64,000 nt of DNA from Edaphobacter modestus (GTDB lineage Bacteria; Acidobacteriota; Terriglobia; Terriglobales; Acidobacteriaceae). Position numbers and translations under genes: made by a program. A model generated the notes under the pieces. The model was not told the origin of the DNA and did not search any database. It saw nothing but the letters and a program-made list of their open reading frames with translations. The stretch's first letter is position 1; each line of letters opens with the position of its first letter. Shown here piece by piece: positions 16,756 through 25,082 of the stretch. The stretch spans positions 2,976,001-3,040,000 of the forward strand of contig NZ_SHKW01000001.1 in NCBI RefSeq assembly GCF_004217555.1, written 5' to 3'.

Positions 16756-18624
16756 TTATCGTGCAGCTTTCGATTTCGTTTTGGAAGAGGACGTCGACTT
16801 CGTGCTCGATGTTTTTGAAGAGGACTTCGACTTCGTACTCGATGTTTTTGAAGAGACATGAACCGGCTTTTTCGCGGAGACAGAGGGGCGATGTGCAGTG
16901 TTGCGGAGCGGGCTTTTCGTGCGAGCCCGCATGCGGGGCGCAAGTTTTACAGGCTCCGCAACCGTCAGCGTGCGACCCGTCTTCACCGCATTGGAAGAAA
17001 GATGATTCCATCGGCGAAGATCTTCGACCGACACTCCGAAGCGGTCTGCCACAGTGATCAGGGTATCTCCTCCACGCACCTTGTAGTGCTGCGCATGCGC
17101 TTTGGTGGCCAACGTTACGGGCACTACCAGCTCATCACCCTCGTCGAGAATATCGCCTTTTGCGAGGCTGTTGGTCTCAGCGATGTCCGCCGCACGCGCG
17201 TGCAGCAGCGCCGCAACCGAATCGAGCGACTCTCCGGCCTTTACTACGTGGAAGCGCCAACTGGAGCGCTTGTCGACAGGAATCTGTTTCACACGCGTCT
17301 GAAACGCCCCCAGCGTGCCGGTGGGAATATGAAGATCGAAAGGCATATCCTGCGGCGTGCTCATGCGCAACAGGCTCGGGTTCAACGCGACGACCTCCTG
17401 CAGGGAAGCGTCGGTAAGATCGGCAACTAACGGAAGATCGATGGTGTAGTCGACGGTCACCGTGTCGGAGATCACGGGAGGGTCGGGAACCAGCTTATCG
17501 AGACCGTATTGGGTTGGATTCTTGGCCATGATGATCGCCGCAATAATGCCCGGCACATAGTTCTTGGTCTCCCCGGGCAGCACGCCGCGGCGGTAAAGCT
17601 CCCAGAAGTCCGCATAGCCGGTGCGCATGACCGCGCGCTGCACGTTTCCCGGACCCCAATCGTAGGCGGCCATCGCCAGATACCAGTCGCCGAACTGGTT
17701 GTAAAGCATCTTCATGTAACGCGCATACGCCTTCGACGACTTCTCCGGGTCGAACCGCTCGTCCACCCATCCATTTCTCGCGAGGCCATATGCGTTCGCA
17801 AAGGGCATGAACTGCCACATGCCTCCAGCCCCCGTGCGAGCATTGAGCGCCTGCGGCTGAAAGCCGGACTCCGCGACGGCCAGATAGATGAGATCCTGCG
17901 GCACCCCTTCGTCCCGAAGATTCTTCGAGATCATGTCCTTGTACTTGCCGGCGCGCTCAAGCGAGCGAAGCAGATGAGCGTGTCCTGAAGACGAGTTGGA
18001 AAAGTAACTGATGAAGCCGGCGACGTAATCGTTGACGACAAGAGGAAAGTCCGACCGCGTCGTTTTGAGCTCCGCGGCGAGCTGCGCGGTCAGGGCGGCG
18101 TTCGGGGGAAATGTCACTTCATTGGCTGCATCCAGGGGAGCTGCTTCGATAGCGGGCGAAAGTCCATTGCCCTGCTTGAGAGCAGCAATTTCGAGCGAGT
18201 TGACTGAATCGAGCAGATGTTCGAATTCGTCGTTCAACTGTGGATCGCTCTTGAGGTCCAATCCGCTGGTCAACATCTGGTCGACCGCCGAATCAAAGTC
18301 GGCACGCGCGGCTTCGAGATGCCCGTCGCGGTAGTTGCTCACTCCGCTTCTGTAGGTCTGCTCCACGCGAGCGATAAGCTGCTGGGCTTTATAGGCCTTC
18401 GCGGAGTCCTCGACGCTCTGCGCTGTCGTATGCGGCGCCGCCTGCGCGCCATTTGCCGAAGGCGCACCCGCCACCGCAGGAGCCGTCCCCTGCGCGGGAA
18501 TCTTGCCGGGCGCGCCCGCCTGGGTCGTTTTGTCCTGCGGGCATCCGGCAAGCAGCATCAGCGGTAGACACGCCGCCATCAGCCCCAACCGCCGCACCAG
18601 ATTGTCTCTTTCTAATCGATGCAT
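16756..18624 (-). CDS. MltD-like membrane-bound lytic murein transglycosylase with two LysM domains
   Basis: 622 residues. The lipoprotein signal ends in LLAGC. After a linker and helical region (residues about 60-240) comes the SLT domain: AVAESGFQPQALN with the catalytic Glu, GAGGMWQFMPFANAYGL, and YDWGPGNVQRA. Two LysM repeats follow at about 455-500 (FHVVKAGESLDSVAALL) and 512-560 (YKVRGGDTLITVADRFGV). The C terminus is a low-complexity Ser/Lys/Thr tail of about 50 residues. It cleaves peptidoglycan with formation of 1,6-anhydromuramyl ends and is anchored to the outer membrane. Divergent from lepA. Confidence 0.9.
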   Translation of the reverse strand: MHRLERDNLVRRLGLMAACLPLMLLAGCPQDKTTQAGAPGKIPAQGTAPAVAGAPSANGAQAAPHTTAQSVEDSAKAYKAQQLIARVEQTYRSGVSNYRDGHLEAARADFDSAVDQMLTSGLDLKSDPQLNDEFEHLLDSVNSLEIAALKQGNGLSPAIEAAPLDAANEVTFPPNAALTAQLAAELKTTRSDFPLVVNDYVAGFISYFSNSSSGHAHLLRSLERAGKYKDMISKNLRDEGVPQDLIYLAVAESGFQPQALNARTGAGGMWQFMPFANAYGLARNGWVDERFDPEKSSKAYARYMKMLYNQFGDWYLAMAAYDWGPGNVQRAVMRTGYADFWELYRRGVLPGETKNYVPGIIAAIIMAKNPTQYGLDKLVPDPPVISDTVTVDYTIDLPLVADLTDASLQEVVALNPSLLRMSTPQDMPFDLHIPTGTLGAFQTRVKQIPVDKRSSWRFHVVKAGESLDSVAALLHARAADIAETNSLAKGDILDEGDELVVPVTLATKAHAQHYKVRGGDTLITVADRFGVSVEDLRRWNHLSSNAVKTGRTLTVAEPVKLAPRMRARTKSPLRNTAHRPSVSAKKPVHVSSKTSSTKSKSSSKTSSTKSTSSSKTKSKAAR

Positions 18625-18756
18625 TGTTCCTGCTCATTGTATGACGTCCGCGAAGTCAGAAAACACCGGCAGCCCTCCATTCGCAATCGAGACTGCCCGG
18701 CGCGACAGCCGTGCACGCTGATATCATCGATAAATTGAGGCATTACGTCACACCGT

Positions 18757-20559
18757 ATGGATCCCAGTCACATCCGAAATTTCGCGATCATCGCGCACAT
18801 CGACCATGGCAAGTCCACGCTGTCGGACCGTCTGCTTGAGCTGACCGGCTCGCTGACTTCGCGCGAGATGCAGGCGCAGGTGCTGGACGCAATGGATCTG
18901 GAGCGCGAACGCGGCATCACGATCAAGGCCCACACCGTCCGCATGGTCTACAAAGCAAAGGATGGCGAGACCTACCAGCTGAACCTGATCGACACGCCCG
19001 GCCACGTGGATTTCAGCTACGAGGTTTCGCGCTCGCTTGCCTCCTGCGAAGGCGCTCTCCTTGTCGTGGACGCCTCGCAAGGCGTAGAGGCCCAGACCCT
19101 CGCCAACGCCTATCTGGCCATCTCGAACGGCCTCGAGATCATCCCGATCATCAACAAGATCGATCTGCCCAGCGCCGATATCGACCGGACCAAGGAGATG
19201 ATCGAGAAATCGGTTGGGCTTCCTGCCGACGATGCGATTCCAGTCTCGGCCAAGACTGGACAAAATGTCGAAGAGATCCTCGAAGCGGTTGTTCATCTTC
19301 TGCCTCACCCGAAGGGCGACGCCGACGCTCCGCTGCAGGCGCTCATCTTCGATTCATGGTTCGACGCCTACCGCGGCGTCATCGTGCTCGCGCGCGTGAT
19401 CAATGGCCGCATGCGCAAGGGACAGCGCATCAAGCTGATGTCGAACAACAGGATCTTCGACATCGAGAGCATGGGCGTTATGACGCCGAAGCCCGTTGAG
19501 CTCAACGAGCTCTCTGCGGGCGAGGTCGGTTTTTTCGTAGCCACCATCAAGAATGTCGCCGACACAAAGGTCGGCGATACCATCACCGACGTTGACCGTC
19601 CGTGTTCCGAAGCTCTGCCAGGCTTTGAAGACATCAAGAGCATGGTCTTCGCCGGCCTCTACACCGTCGATTCGCATGAACACAGTCTGCTGCGTGACGC
19701 GCTCGAGAAGCTTCGCCTCAATGACAGCTCCTTCAACTTCGAGCCCGAGTCTTCGGTAGCCCTGGGCTTTGGCTTCCGCTGTGGCTTCCTTGGCCTGCTG
19801 CACCTCGAGATCATCCAGGAGCGGCTCGAGCGTGAGTACAATCTCGACCTGATTACCACAGCACCGGGGGTCCGTTACAAGATCACCCTGACCGACGGCT
19901 CCATGGTCGAGGTCGACAATCCGTCTCGCTGGCCCGATCCCAGCGAGATCGAGCAGATCGAAGAGCCCGTGATTACGGCGAAGATCCTCACCAACGAGGA
20001 GTACGTAGGCGGAATCCTCAAGCTGGTCGAAGACAAGCGTGGCAGGCAACAGAACTTCGAATACGTCTCCGAGACCAGGGTCATGCTCACCTACGAGCTG
20101 CCGCTCAACGAGATCGTTCTGGACTTCTACGATCGCCTCAAATCGGTCTCGCGGGGGTACGCCTCGCTCGATTATCACCTCGCAGGCGCATGGGTATCAC
20201 CCATGGTCAAGATGGACATTCTTATCGGCGGAGACCCCGTCGATGCACTGTCGTTGATCGTCCACCGCGATTCCGCCTACGAGCGGGGCAAGGTCCTGGT
20301 CGAAAAGATGCGCGAGCTGATCCCGCGCCAGATGTTCGAAGTCGCCATCCAGGCCGCCATCGGTTCCAAGATCATTGCGCGCTCTACTGTCACTGCCATC
20401 CGAAAGAATGTGATCGCCAAGTGTTATGGCGGTGACATCAGCCGAAAAAGAAAGCTGCTGGATAAGCAGAAAGAGGGTAAGAAACGCATGAAGCGGATCG
20501 GCAAGGTAGACATTCCGCAAGAGGCCTTTTTAGCCGTTTTGAAGGTTGGGGAAGAGTGA
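18757..20559 (+). CDS. lepA: Elongation factor 4 (LepA), back-translocating ribosomal GTPase
   Basis: 600 residues, standard LepA length. G-domain motifs: [10 protein letters not shown] (G1), ERGITI (G2), DTPGHVDF (G3) and NKIDLP (G4). Domains II-V follow; the C-terminal LepA-specific domain ends [22 protein letters not shown]. Residues [22 protein letters not shown] are typical. It binds the ribosome at the A site and remodels stalled complexes. The gene stands alone; divergent from the transglycosylase, which leaves about 130 bases for both promoters. Confidence 0.97.
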   Translation: MDPSHIRNFAIIAHIDHGKSTLSDRLLELTGSLTSREMQAQVLDAMDLERERGITIKAHTVRMVYKAKDGETYQLNLIDTPGHVDFSYEVSRSLASCEGALLVVDASQGVEAQTLANAYLAISNGLEIIPIINKIDLPSADIDRTKEMIEKSVGLPADDAIPVSAKTGQNVEEILEAVVHLLPHPKGDADAPLQALIFDSWFDAYRGVIVLARVINGRMRKGQRIKLMSNNRIFDIESMGVMTPKPVELNELSAGEVGFFVATIKNVADTKVGDTITDVDRPCSEALPGFEDIKSMVFAGLYTVDSHEHSLLRDALEKLRLNDSSFNFEPESSVALGFGFRCGFLGLLHLEIIQERLEREYNLDLITTAPGVRYKITLTDGSMVEVDNPSRWPDPSEIEQIEEPVITAKILTNEEYVGGILKLVEDKRGRQQNFEYVSETRVMLTYELPLNEIVLDFYDRLKSVSRGYASLDYHLAGAWVSPMVKMDILIGGDPVDALSLIVHRDSAYERGKVLVEKMRELIPRQMFEVAIQAAIGSKIIARSTVTAIRKNVIAKCYGGDISRKRKLLDKQKEGKKRMKRIGKVDIPQEAFLAVLKVGEE

Positions 20560-20865
20560 TTTAATTATGCAATATTTTGCGTAAGTTCCCGATTGAGATC
20601 TGCTAAATTGGCGCTAGTAACATTCCAGTAACTTTAGTCTGTGGAAACCCCTAATTCATCTCCTTCTTCCATTGATACGGCTGAATCTTTTGGCCGTTAT
20701 TGATATTGTGCCTATAAGTTACAGATCCTACTAAAGTTGTATTTTGCCAGCCTCGAAATCCTCTTAACGGTGACCGCCGGATCCTCCGCCTTTTCGTTAT
20801 GACCCCCTCCGGCGATGCACAGGATTTCCACAGAAAATCACTTTTCTGAAAAAGGTGCTTTAAAA
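20560..20865. other. AT-rich intergenic stretch downstream of lepA
   Basis: About 300 bases with no supported gene on either strand. It is clearly more AT-rich than its surroundings in the first 200 bases. I see no tRNA, repeat array or obvious riboswitch. The only clear element is the terminator hairpin at its right edge. Confidence 0.5.
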
Positions 20866-20897
20866 GCTTACGGGAGGCCGGCTGGCCTCCCGTAAGC
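20866..20897 (-). terminator. Terminator of the OmpH-like genes
   Basis: A perfect 14-bp stem GCTTACGGGAGGCC/GGCCTCCCGTAAGC with a four-base loop, followed on the minus strand by TTTTAAAG. It lies 18 bases after the stop of the first OmpH-like gene and may also stop lepA transcripts from the other side. Confidence 0.8.
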
Positions 20898-20914
20898 AGA
20901 GGTTCCGTTCTTCT

Positions 20915-21625
20915 TTACCTGGTGGTGGATGGTCGCGGTGTGGCCGGGGTGGTCGTTCGCGGACGCGCTGCGGGAGCCCCTGCGGACGGTGCCGCCGGAG
21001 GAGGGGCAGCTACTCCAGAGGATGTGTTATATGCCTCTACAACCGCCAGGGTGATGTCGATGTTGGGATTCTGGCTTGCCCACATAACATTGCTATTTTG
21101 CTGGTTGCTGACATCAAGCAGCAGCGTGTAACCGTTCTGCGCGACGTAATTCTGCACGGTCGCCGAAACCTTGCGGGCCACTTTGCCATAAGCCTCCTGC
21201 AGGTCGGCCTGGTAGGCGTTATTGGCATCCTCACTGTCGCGGTTGAGTGCCTTCTCTTTGGAATCGATATTTTTGAGGCGGGTCGCGCGTTCCTCATCGC
21301 TGAGAGTTGCCGGCGCACTTTGAAGCTGCTTCTTCAAAGAATCGACCTCTTTGGCGAGCGTGTCGATCTGGGCTTTCTTTGGCTCGTACTTCTTCTGCAT
21401 ATCCTGAACGGCCTGCTGGCCCTCGTTGGTGGCAAATACAGCCTGCTCAAAAGCGATTAAAGCAATCTTGGCGGGAATCGCCTGAGGGGGGGCGGGGCGA
21501 GCGGGCGCAGTTGTTGTGGGAGCGGGGGCCGTAGCCGGGGCGGGAGTTGCAGGCGCCTGCGCCATTGCAGCGGAGGCGGAGAGTCCCGCACTGAGAGCGG
21601 AGACAAGAACGAGGTTACGATTCAT
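20915..21625 (-). CDS. OmpH/Skp family outer-membrane chaperone (paralogue 1)
   Basis: 236 residues. A signal peptide ends at AAMAQA, followed by an Ala/Pro/Thr-rich linker. The Skp/OmpH core follows: AKIALIAFEQAVFATNEGQQ, long coiled-coil helices (MQKKYEPKKAQIDTLAKEVDSL; DDSEDANNAYQADLQEAYGKVA-like) and the closing strand NGYTLLLDVSNQQN. The C terminus is another Pro/Ala/Arg tail. Skp is a periplasmic holdase that carries beta-barrel proteins to the Bam complex. Start 21625 is preferred over the in-frame codon at 21697 because it opens the signal peptide and matches the paralogue's start. Confidence 0.85.
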   Translation of the reverse strand: MNRNLVLVSALSAGLSASAAMAQAPATPAPATAPAPTTTAPARPAPPQAIPAKIALIAFEQAVFATNEGQQAVQDMQKKYEPKKAQIDTLAKEVDSLKKQLQSAPATLSDEERATRLKNIDSKEKALNRDSEDANNAYQADLQEAYGKVARKVSATVQNYVAQNGYTLLLDVSNQQNSNVMWASQNPNIDITLAVVEAYNTSSGVAAPPPAAPSAGAPAARPRTTTPATPRPSTTR

Positions 21626-21711
21626 GCGGTATTTGATGCTCCTTCGGGGTCGTTCAAAATGGTCCGGCTGTGCGAAAGCTACGTTCGGATACTGCAAAAG
21701 TGGAGGTGTAG

Positions 21712-22398
21712 TTATTTGGACGTCCGGGGCCGGGTTGCGGGAGCCGAGGACGATGGAGGACGAGCTGCAGAGGGTGCAGACGGAGCGGGAGCCGACACTC
21801 CGGATGCTGCGTTATACGCATCCACCACTTCCTTCGAGATGTCGGTGCCAGGAGCCCACATCAAGGTCAGGCCACCCTGCTGCTGGGCGTTATTATCAAG
21901 CAGCATCGTGTACCCATTCTGCTGCACGTATTTCATCACAACAGGCCCCAGCTTTTGCGCGACCTTGCCAATCGCCTCCTGGACGTCGGCGTTGTAGGAG
22001 TTGGTGGCGTCTTCCCCATCACGCTGATACTGCTTCTGCTTTACGTCGATGGCGCGTGCGCGCGATGCACGTTCATCGTCCGGCATCGAGGCTGGAGCTG
22101 ACTGCATCTGCTTCTGCAGCGTATCGATCTCGGCAGCAAGGGCGTCGAGCTGAGCTTTTCTGGGCTGGTACTTCGCTTGAAGCTCCTGAAGGCTACGCTG
22201 GCCTTCGTTGGTCGCGGCCGCAACCTGTTCGTACTCGATGACAGCGATCTTTGCAGGAATTGCCTGGGGTGTAGCCGGTGCTGCGGCTGCAGGTGCGGGG
22301 GTCGCGGGTGCCGCCGAGGTTGCAGGGACCTGCGCCGGGCTGACGGCAGCCATAAAGACCGCAGCAAAGGCGGAGGCAAAAGGAAGGTTGCGATTCAT
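21712..22398 (-). CDS. OmpH/Skp family outer-membrane chaperone (paralogue 2)
   Basis: 228 residues and the same plan as its neighbour: signal peptide MNRNLPFASAFAAVFMAAVSP, Ala/Pro-rich linker, AKIAVIEYEQVAAATNEGQR, a coiled coil with LQAKYQPRKAQLDALAAEIDTL, then NGYTMLLDNNAQQQGGL and an Ala/Pro/Ser tail. Both genes start MNRNL and share a conserved upstream CCGAAGGAGCA element 13 bases before the ATG. This indicates a tandem duplication that kept its leader. Probably a periplasmic chaperone for outer-membrane proteins; one copy may be specialised. Confidence 0.85.
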   Translation of the reverse strand: MNRNLPFASAFAAVFMAAVSPAQVPATSAAPATPAPAAAAPATPQAIPAKIAVIEYEQVAAATNEGQRSLQELQAKYQPRKAQLDALAAEIDTLQKQMQSAPASMPDDERASRARAIDVKQKQYQRDGEDATNSYNADVQEAIGKVAQKLGPVVMKYVQQNGYTMLLDNNAQQQGGLTLMWAPGTDISKEVVDAYNAASGVSAPAPSAPSAARPPSSSAPATRPRTSK

Positions 22399-22740
22399 GC
22401 GGTGTTTAGTGCTCCTTCGGGGACCCCTTGAGAAATCATTCGGCCTCAGGCAGAGTCGCTACCTTCGGACTAATGGCACTGCATCCGCTCGATGAGGCGC
22501 GCTCGTTATTATGCGCGTATCACCTGTGCCTCGACCATCCGACGTAAGAACCGCCAGCAGGGAGCGAGAGGGCTGCCAGAACAGGTCGATTATAGGACCG
22601 CCCTTCGGGCCGGTCAAACGAAACTGCCGACGAAACGGGATGAATCCAGAAATTGGGAGGGCTCGGACGAGAATGCACTATTTTTGGGACCGCCTACCTT
22701 TCCCAGCGGCAGAAAACCCTGAAAAAAACGGACTCTCCCT
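22399..22740. other. Intergenic stretch upstream of OmpH-like gene 2
   Basis: No convincing gene. It must hold the promoter of the OmpH-like pair on the minus strand. A GC-rich hairpin ACCGCCC-TTC-GGGCCGGT lies near 22600. A minus-strand open frame across 22614-23105 exists but has no ribosome-binding site, domains or plausible composition. Confidence 0.4.
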
Positions 22741-22769
22741 TTGGAAGAAGAATTGCTTTTACCCATGAT
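22741..22769 (+). promoter_or_regulatory. Candidate sigma-70 promoter for the structured RNA
   Basis: TTGGAA (22741-22746) and CATGAT (22764-22769) are separated by 17 bases. Each matches the -35/-10 consensus at four of six positions. Predicted transcription start is near 22776, just before the first stem of the candidate RNA. Such matches occur often by chance. Confidence 0.3.
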
Positions 22770-22775
22770 GTGTTC

Positions 22776-22960
22776 ACGTCCGGAAGCCCTTTCAGGAGCT
22801 GAGGCCGTGGAAACACAGCCGATGTTCGCAATAAGACGCCATACCCAAAAGTTGGTATGGCCGGCGACCGAAGGGCTTAGGGCTCGCAGAGCCCATTTTG
22901 GGAGGCCAGTGACTGGCCATATCAGAAGAAGCTGCCTCCAGAAGGAGGCAGCTTCTTCGT
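22776..22960 (+). ncRNA. Candidate structured non-coding RNA of unknown class
   Basis: About 185 bases pack six helices. P1: AAGCCCTT (22784-22791) with AAGGGCTT (22871-22878). Inside it, P2 at 22803-22820 is capped by GAAA, and P3 GCCATACC (22838-22845) pairs with GGTATGGC (22854-22861), giving a three-way junction. Downstream are P4 GGGCTC/GAGCCC (22880-22894), P5 GGCCAG/CTGGCC (22904-22918) and a perfect 15-bp final hairpin (22925-22958). No protein is supported here. GATGTTCGCAA at 22821 also occurs in E. coli 6S RNA and the size is similar, but the fold does not clearly match 6S. Class and strand remain open. Confidence 0.45.
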
Positions 22961-23442
22961 TCTTCCCCCGTACAACTGCTCCCGGCGACTCCTGGATTGA
23001 CTTACCGGATGGACTTATCGGACCTTTCCGGATAAAATAGAACAGTATCCGTAAAAGGGTGCTTGCAAAACATGAGGTTTTGCGCGTACCCTGTGTCTGC
23101 CTCAATGAACCGGCCGTGGGTTCCGATCCTGTGTACCGACGAAGCAGTTCTGAAGTGATGGAGGCATTCGATAGAGTGCACCGGCGCTGCCGGGCAACGT
23201 TTCAAAGGATGAAAGGGTGAAAGGAACGGCCGATTGAGGCGTTCCGTCCGTCTGAGCTGGCAGGTCGCCGGCCCGCGGAAGTAGCGGCAAGATAGACGTC
23301 CGTTTTGAGTACAAATTTGAGACCGTTTTCTCCGACGCTGCACGGGTTTGATCCTTCCTTCGTCTCGCCGACGAAGCAGGAAGACTCCGTTGTCGTGGGA
23401 GTGAACCGCTAATTGCGCTTTGGCGCAACAGGAAGTGGAAGC
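22961..23442. other. Intergenic stretch upstream of the receiver-like gene
   Basis: About 480 bases with no supported gene. It contains a long imperfect hairpin at 23056-23090 (GGGTGC.. GCAAAAC ATGAG GTTTTGC ..GTACCC). The remainder may be the promoter and 5' leader of the gene at 23443. I see no riboswitch that I can name. Confidence 0.4.
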
Positions 23443-24492
23443 ATGACTTCAGAGCAGAATGTACCCGAGGTGCAGTCGCATCAGGGTTCCTCGGCGACAC
23501 CCGTTCAAGATGGGGAGTCGCAATATATCAGCGGATCGGTCGCGCCCGGCATGGGTCAGTCCAAAAGCAGCCGGCGACGCCGACGCAAGCGAAAGAACAA
23601 GGTCGAAGGCCCCTCAGCTCCGGCTTCTGGCGAACAGTCCGGACCGATCCCGGCGATGCAGGCTTCCTCGGTGCAGCCGCAACAAACCTCCGGCCAGCCA
23701 TTCCAGAATGGAGGCCAGCAGCAGGGCCCCGGCGGCGCCAAGCGCTGGAAGAAGAAGTTCCGTGACCGAGACCGTCCACGCAGCTCCCAGAACCCAGGAA
23801 ATACGGCCGAGTCCAATGGGAATGGTGGTTTTCGGGACACTCACCAGCCGGGCAACAATGCGTTCAAGCGCTCCAAGGGAGGCAAGCAGCAGCGTGGCCC
23901 TCGCAGCTTCGTTGGCCCGATGGATCACAGCTATCGTGAGGTAAACGGCAACTTTGCAGATTCTCCGCCCTCGACCATCGAAACCGGAAATTTCCGGCGG
24001 TCGAATGGTAGCGGCGGCCGCCCCTACGCGGGCGACTCGCAGCCGATCGATTATTCGCAGGGTCGTCCGATTCCTATCCCTGAAGACGCGCCAACGAAGA
24101 TCTTCTTTTTCATTGAAGATCTTTTCTTCCTCGCGAAGATCCAGGAAACTTCCCGGAAGCTCGGGGTGAAGGTCGCCTTCGTCAAGAACGACAAGGACGT
24201 GATCGCTCAGCTGACAAAAACGACCGAAGAAGCCCGGCCCGGCCTGATCGTCTTCGACCTGAACAATGCCAACGCCAAGCCGCTTACGCTGATTCCCAAG
24301 CTTAAGGCAAAGCTCAAGCGCGGAACCTCGATCATCGGCTTCCTCTCGCATCTGCAGGGCGACCTGAAGGCGAAGGCCACAGAGGCCGGTTGCGATACCG
24401 TGATGCCGCGCGCGGCCTTCTCTCAGAACCTTCCGAATCTGCTGCGCCGTTACGGCATCGCTGAGGAGGACGACAACAACTACAATCAGTAG
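23443..24492 (+). CDS. Disordered basic N-terminal region fused to a receiver-like domain
   Basis: 349 residues. Residues 1-215 are low complexity (Gln, Gly, Ser, Asn, Arg) with a very basic patch SSRRRRRKRKNKVEG near 40 and further Lys/Arg clusters, typical of nucleic-acid binding. From about residue 220 the sequence becomes ordered: TKIFFFIEDLFFLAKIQETSRKLG, LIVFDLNNANAKPL with Asp272 at the position of a phospho-acceptor, SIIGFLSHLQGD and a final CDTVMPRAAF. This resembles a response-regulator receiver fold, but the usual acidic pair after strand 1 is reduced to one ED and the conserved Lys is not evident. ATG 23443 follows AGGAAGTGGA. Role unknown. Confidence 0.72.
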   Translation: MTSEQNVPEVQSHQGSSATPVQDGESQYISGSVAPGMGQSKSSRRRRRKRKNKVEGPSAPASGEQSGPIPAMQASSVQPQQTSGQPFQNGGQQQGPGGAKRWKKKFRDRDRPRSSQNPGNTAESNGNGGFRDTHQPGNNAFKRSKGGKQQRGPRSFVGPMDHSYREVNGNFADSPPSTIETGNFRRSNGSGGRPYAGDSQPIDYSQGRPIPIPEDAPTKIFFFIEDLFFLAKIQETSRKLGVKVAFVKNDKDVIAQLTKTTEEARPGLIVFDLNNANAKPLTLIPKLKAKLKRGTSIIGFLSHLQGDLKAKATEAGCDTVMPRAAFSQNLPNLLRRYGIAEEDDNNYNQ

Positions 24493-24564
24493 CGGGAAAC
24501 CGGGCTCTACCTCTCCTGCAGTTCACCTTCAGAATAGGAACGAAGGCAGTCGACGACAGGGGAA

Positions 24565-24702
24565 CGAATTCCGCTCACGATAAGTATTGTTGTCTCTGCC
24601 TGCAATACGGGAGACTTCCTTTGGGAGACACTCGACAGCGTACTGGCACAGACGCGGCCAATCGACGAGATCATCGTCATAGCTCCGCGTGCGTTCGCCT
24701 AG
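24565..24702 (+). pseudogene. Remnant of a family 2 glycosyltransferase N terminus
   Basis: The plus strand reads ISIVVSACNTGDFLWETLDS, then VLAQTRPIDEIIVIAPRAFA and a TAG. This is the first strand-helix-strand unit of GT2 enzymes (normally '(V)SVVIPAYN...L.ETLDSVLAQT...EIIVVDDGS'). It stops before the DxD region and has no ATG, GTG or TTG start in frame before the upstream TAG at 24535. It ends at the convergent HIT gene, so the rest of the gene is missing. Confidence 0.6.
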
Positions 24703-25049
24703 CCTGGAGGCCACCCCATGGGACGACCGCCCAGTAGATGCAGATGCAGGTGATGTACGGTCTGTCCGCCGTCATCCCCGGTATTGACGACCACCCGGTA
24801 TCCCTTGTCGAGCTTCTGGGTCCGCGCCAGGTCGGCGGCCGTAGCCATCAGGTGTCCAAGCAGTGGCTTGTGCTCGGCCAGTGCCTTTGCCTGAGAGGCG
24901 ATGTGTTCTTTCGGGACCAGGAGTAGATGGGTCGGAGCCTGGGGGTTGATGTCGGGAAAACCGATGCAGAACTCGTCCTCGTAGATGCGGTTTGCAGGGA
25001 TTTCACCGGCGAGAATCTTGCAGAATAAACAATCAGCATTCATCTTCAT
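24699..25049 (-). CDS. HIT family protein (HINT/PKCI-like nucleotide-binding)
   Basis: 116 residues of the histidine-triad family. CLFCKILAGEIPA at the N terminus includes the CxxC found in HINT-type members. TGDDGGQTVHHLHLHLLGG holds the HxHxHxx triad that forms the nucleotidyl intermediate. The ending GRPMGWPPG is normal, so the gene is intact. Family members hydrolyse purine nucleoside phosphoramidates. It lies 33 bases downstream of the M48 peptidase gene on the same strand. Confidence 0.93.
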   Translation of the reverse strand: MKMNADCLFCKILAGEIPANRIYEDEFCIGFPDINPQAPTHLLLVPKEHIASQAKALAEHKPLLGHLMATAADLARTQKLDKGYRVVVNTGDDGGQTVHHLHLHLLGGRPMGWPPG

Positions 25050-25082
25050 GGTCTCTTTATCGATTAGATACGTATCGAAATA

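Noticed and set aside
22614..23105. Minus-strand open frame of 163 codons across the candidate RNA
   Set aside because: No ribosome-binding site, no domain and biased composition; the same DNA is better explained by RNA hairpins.
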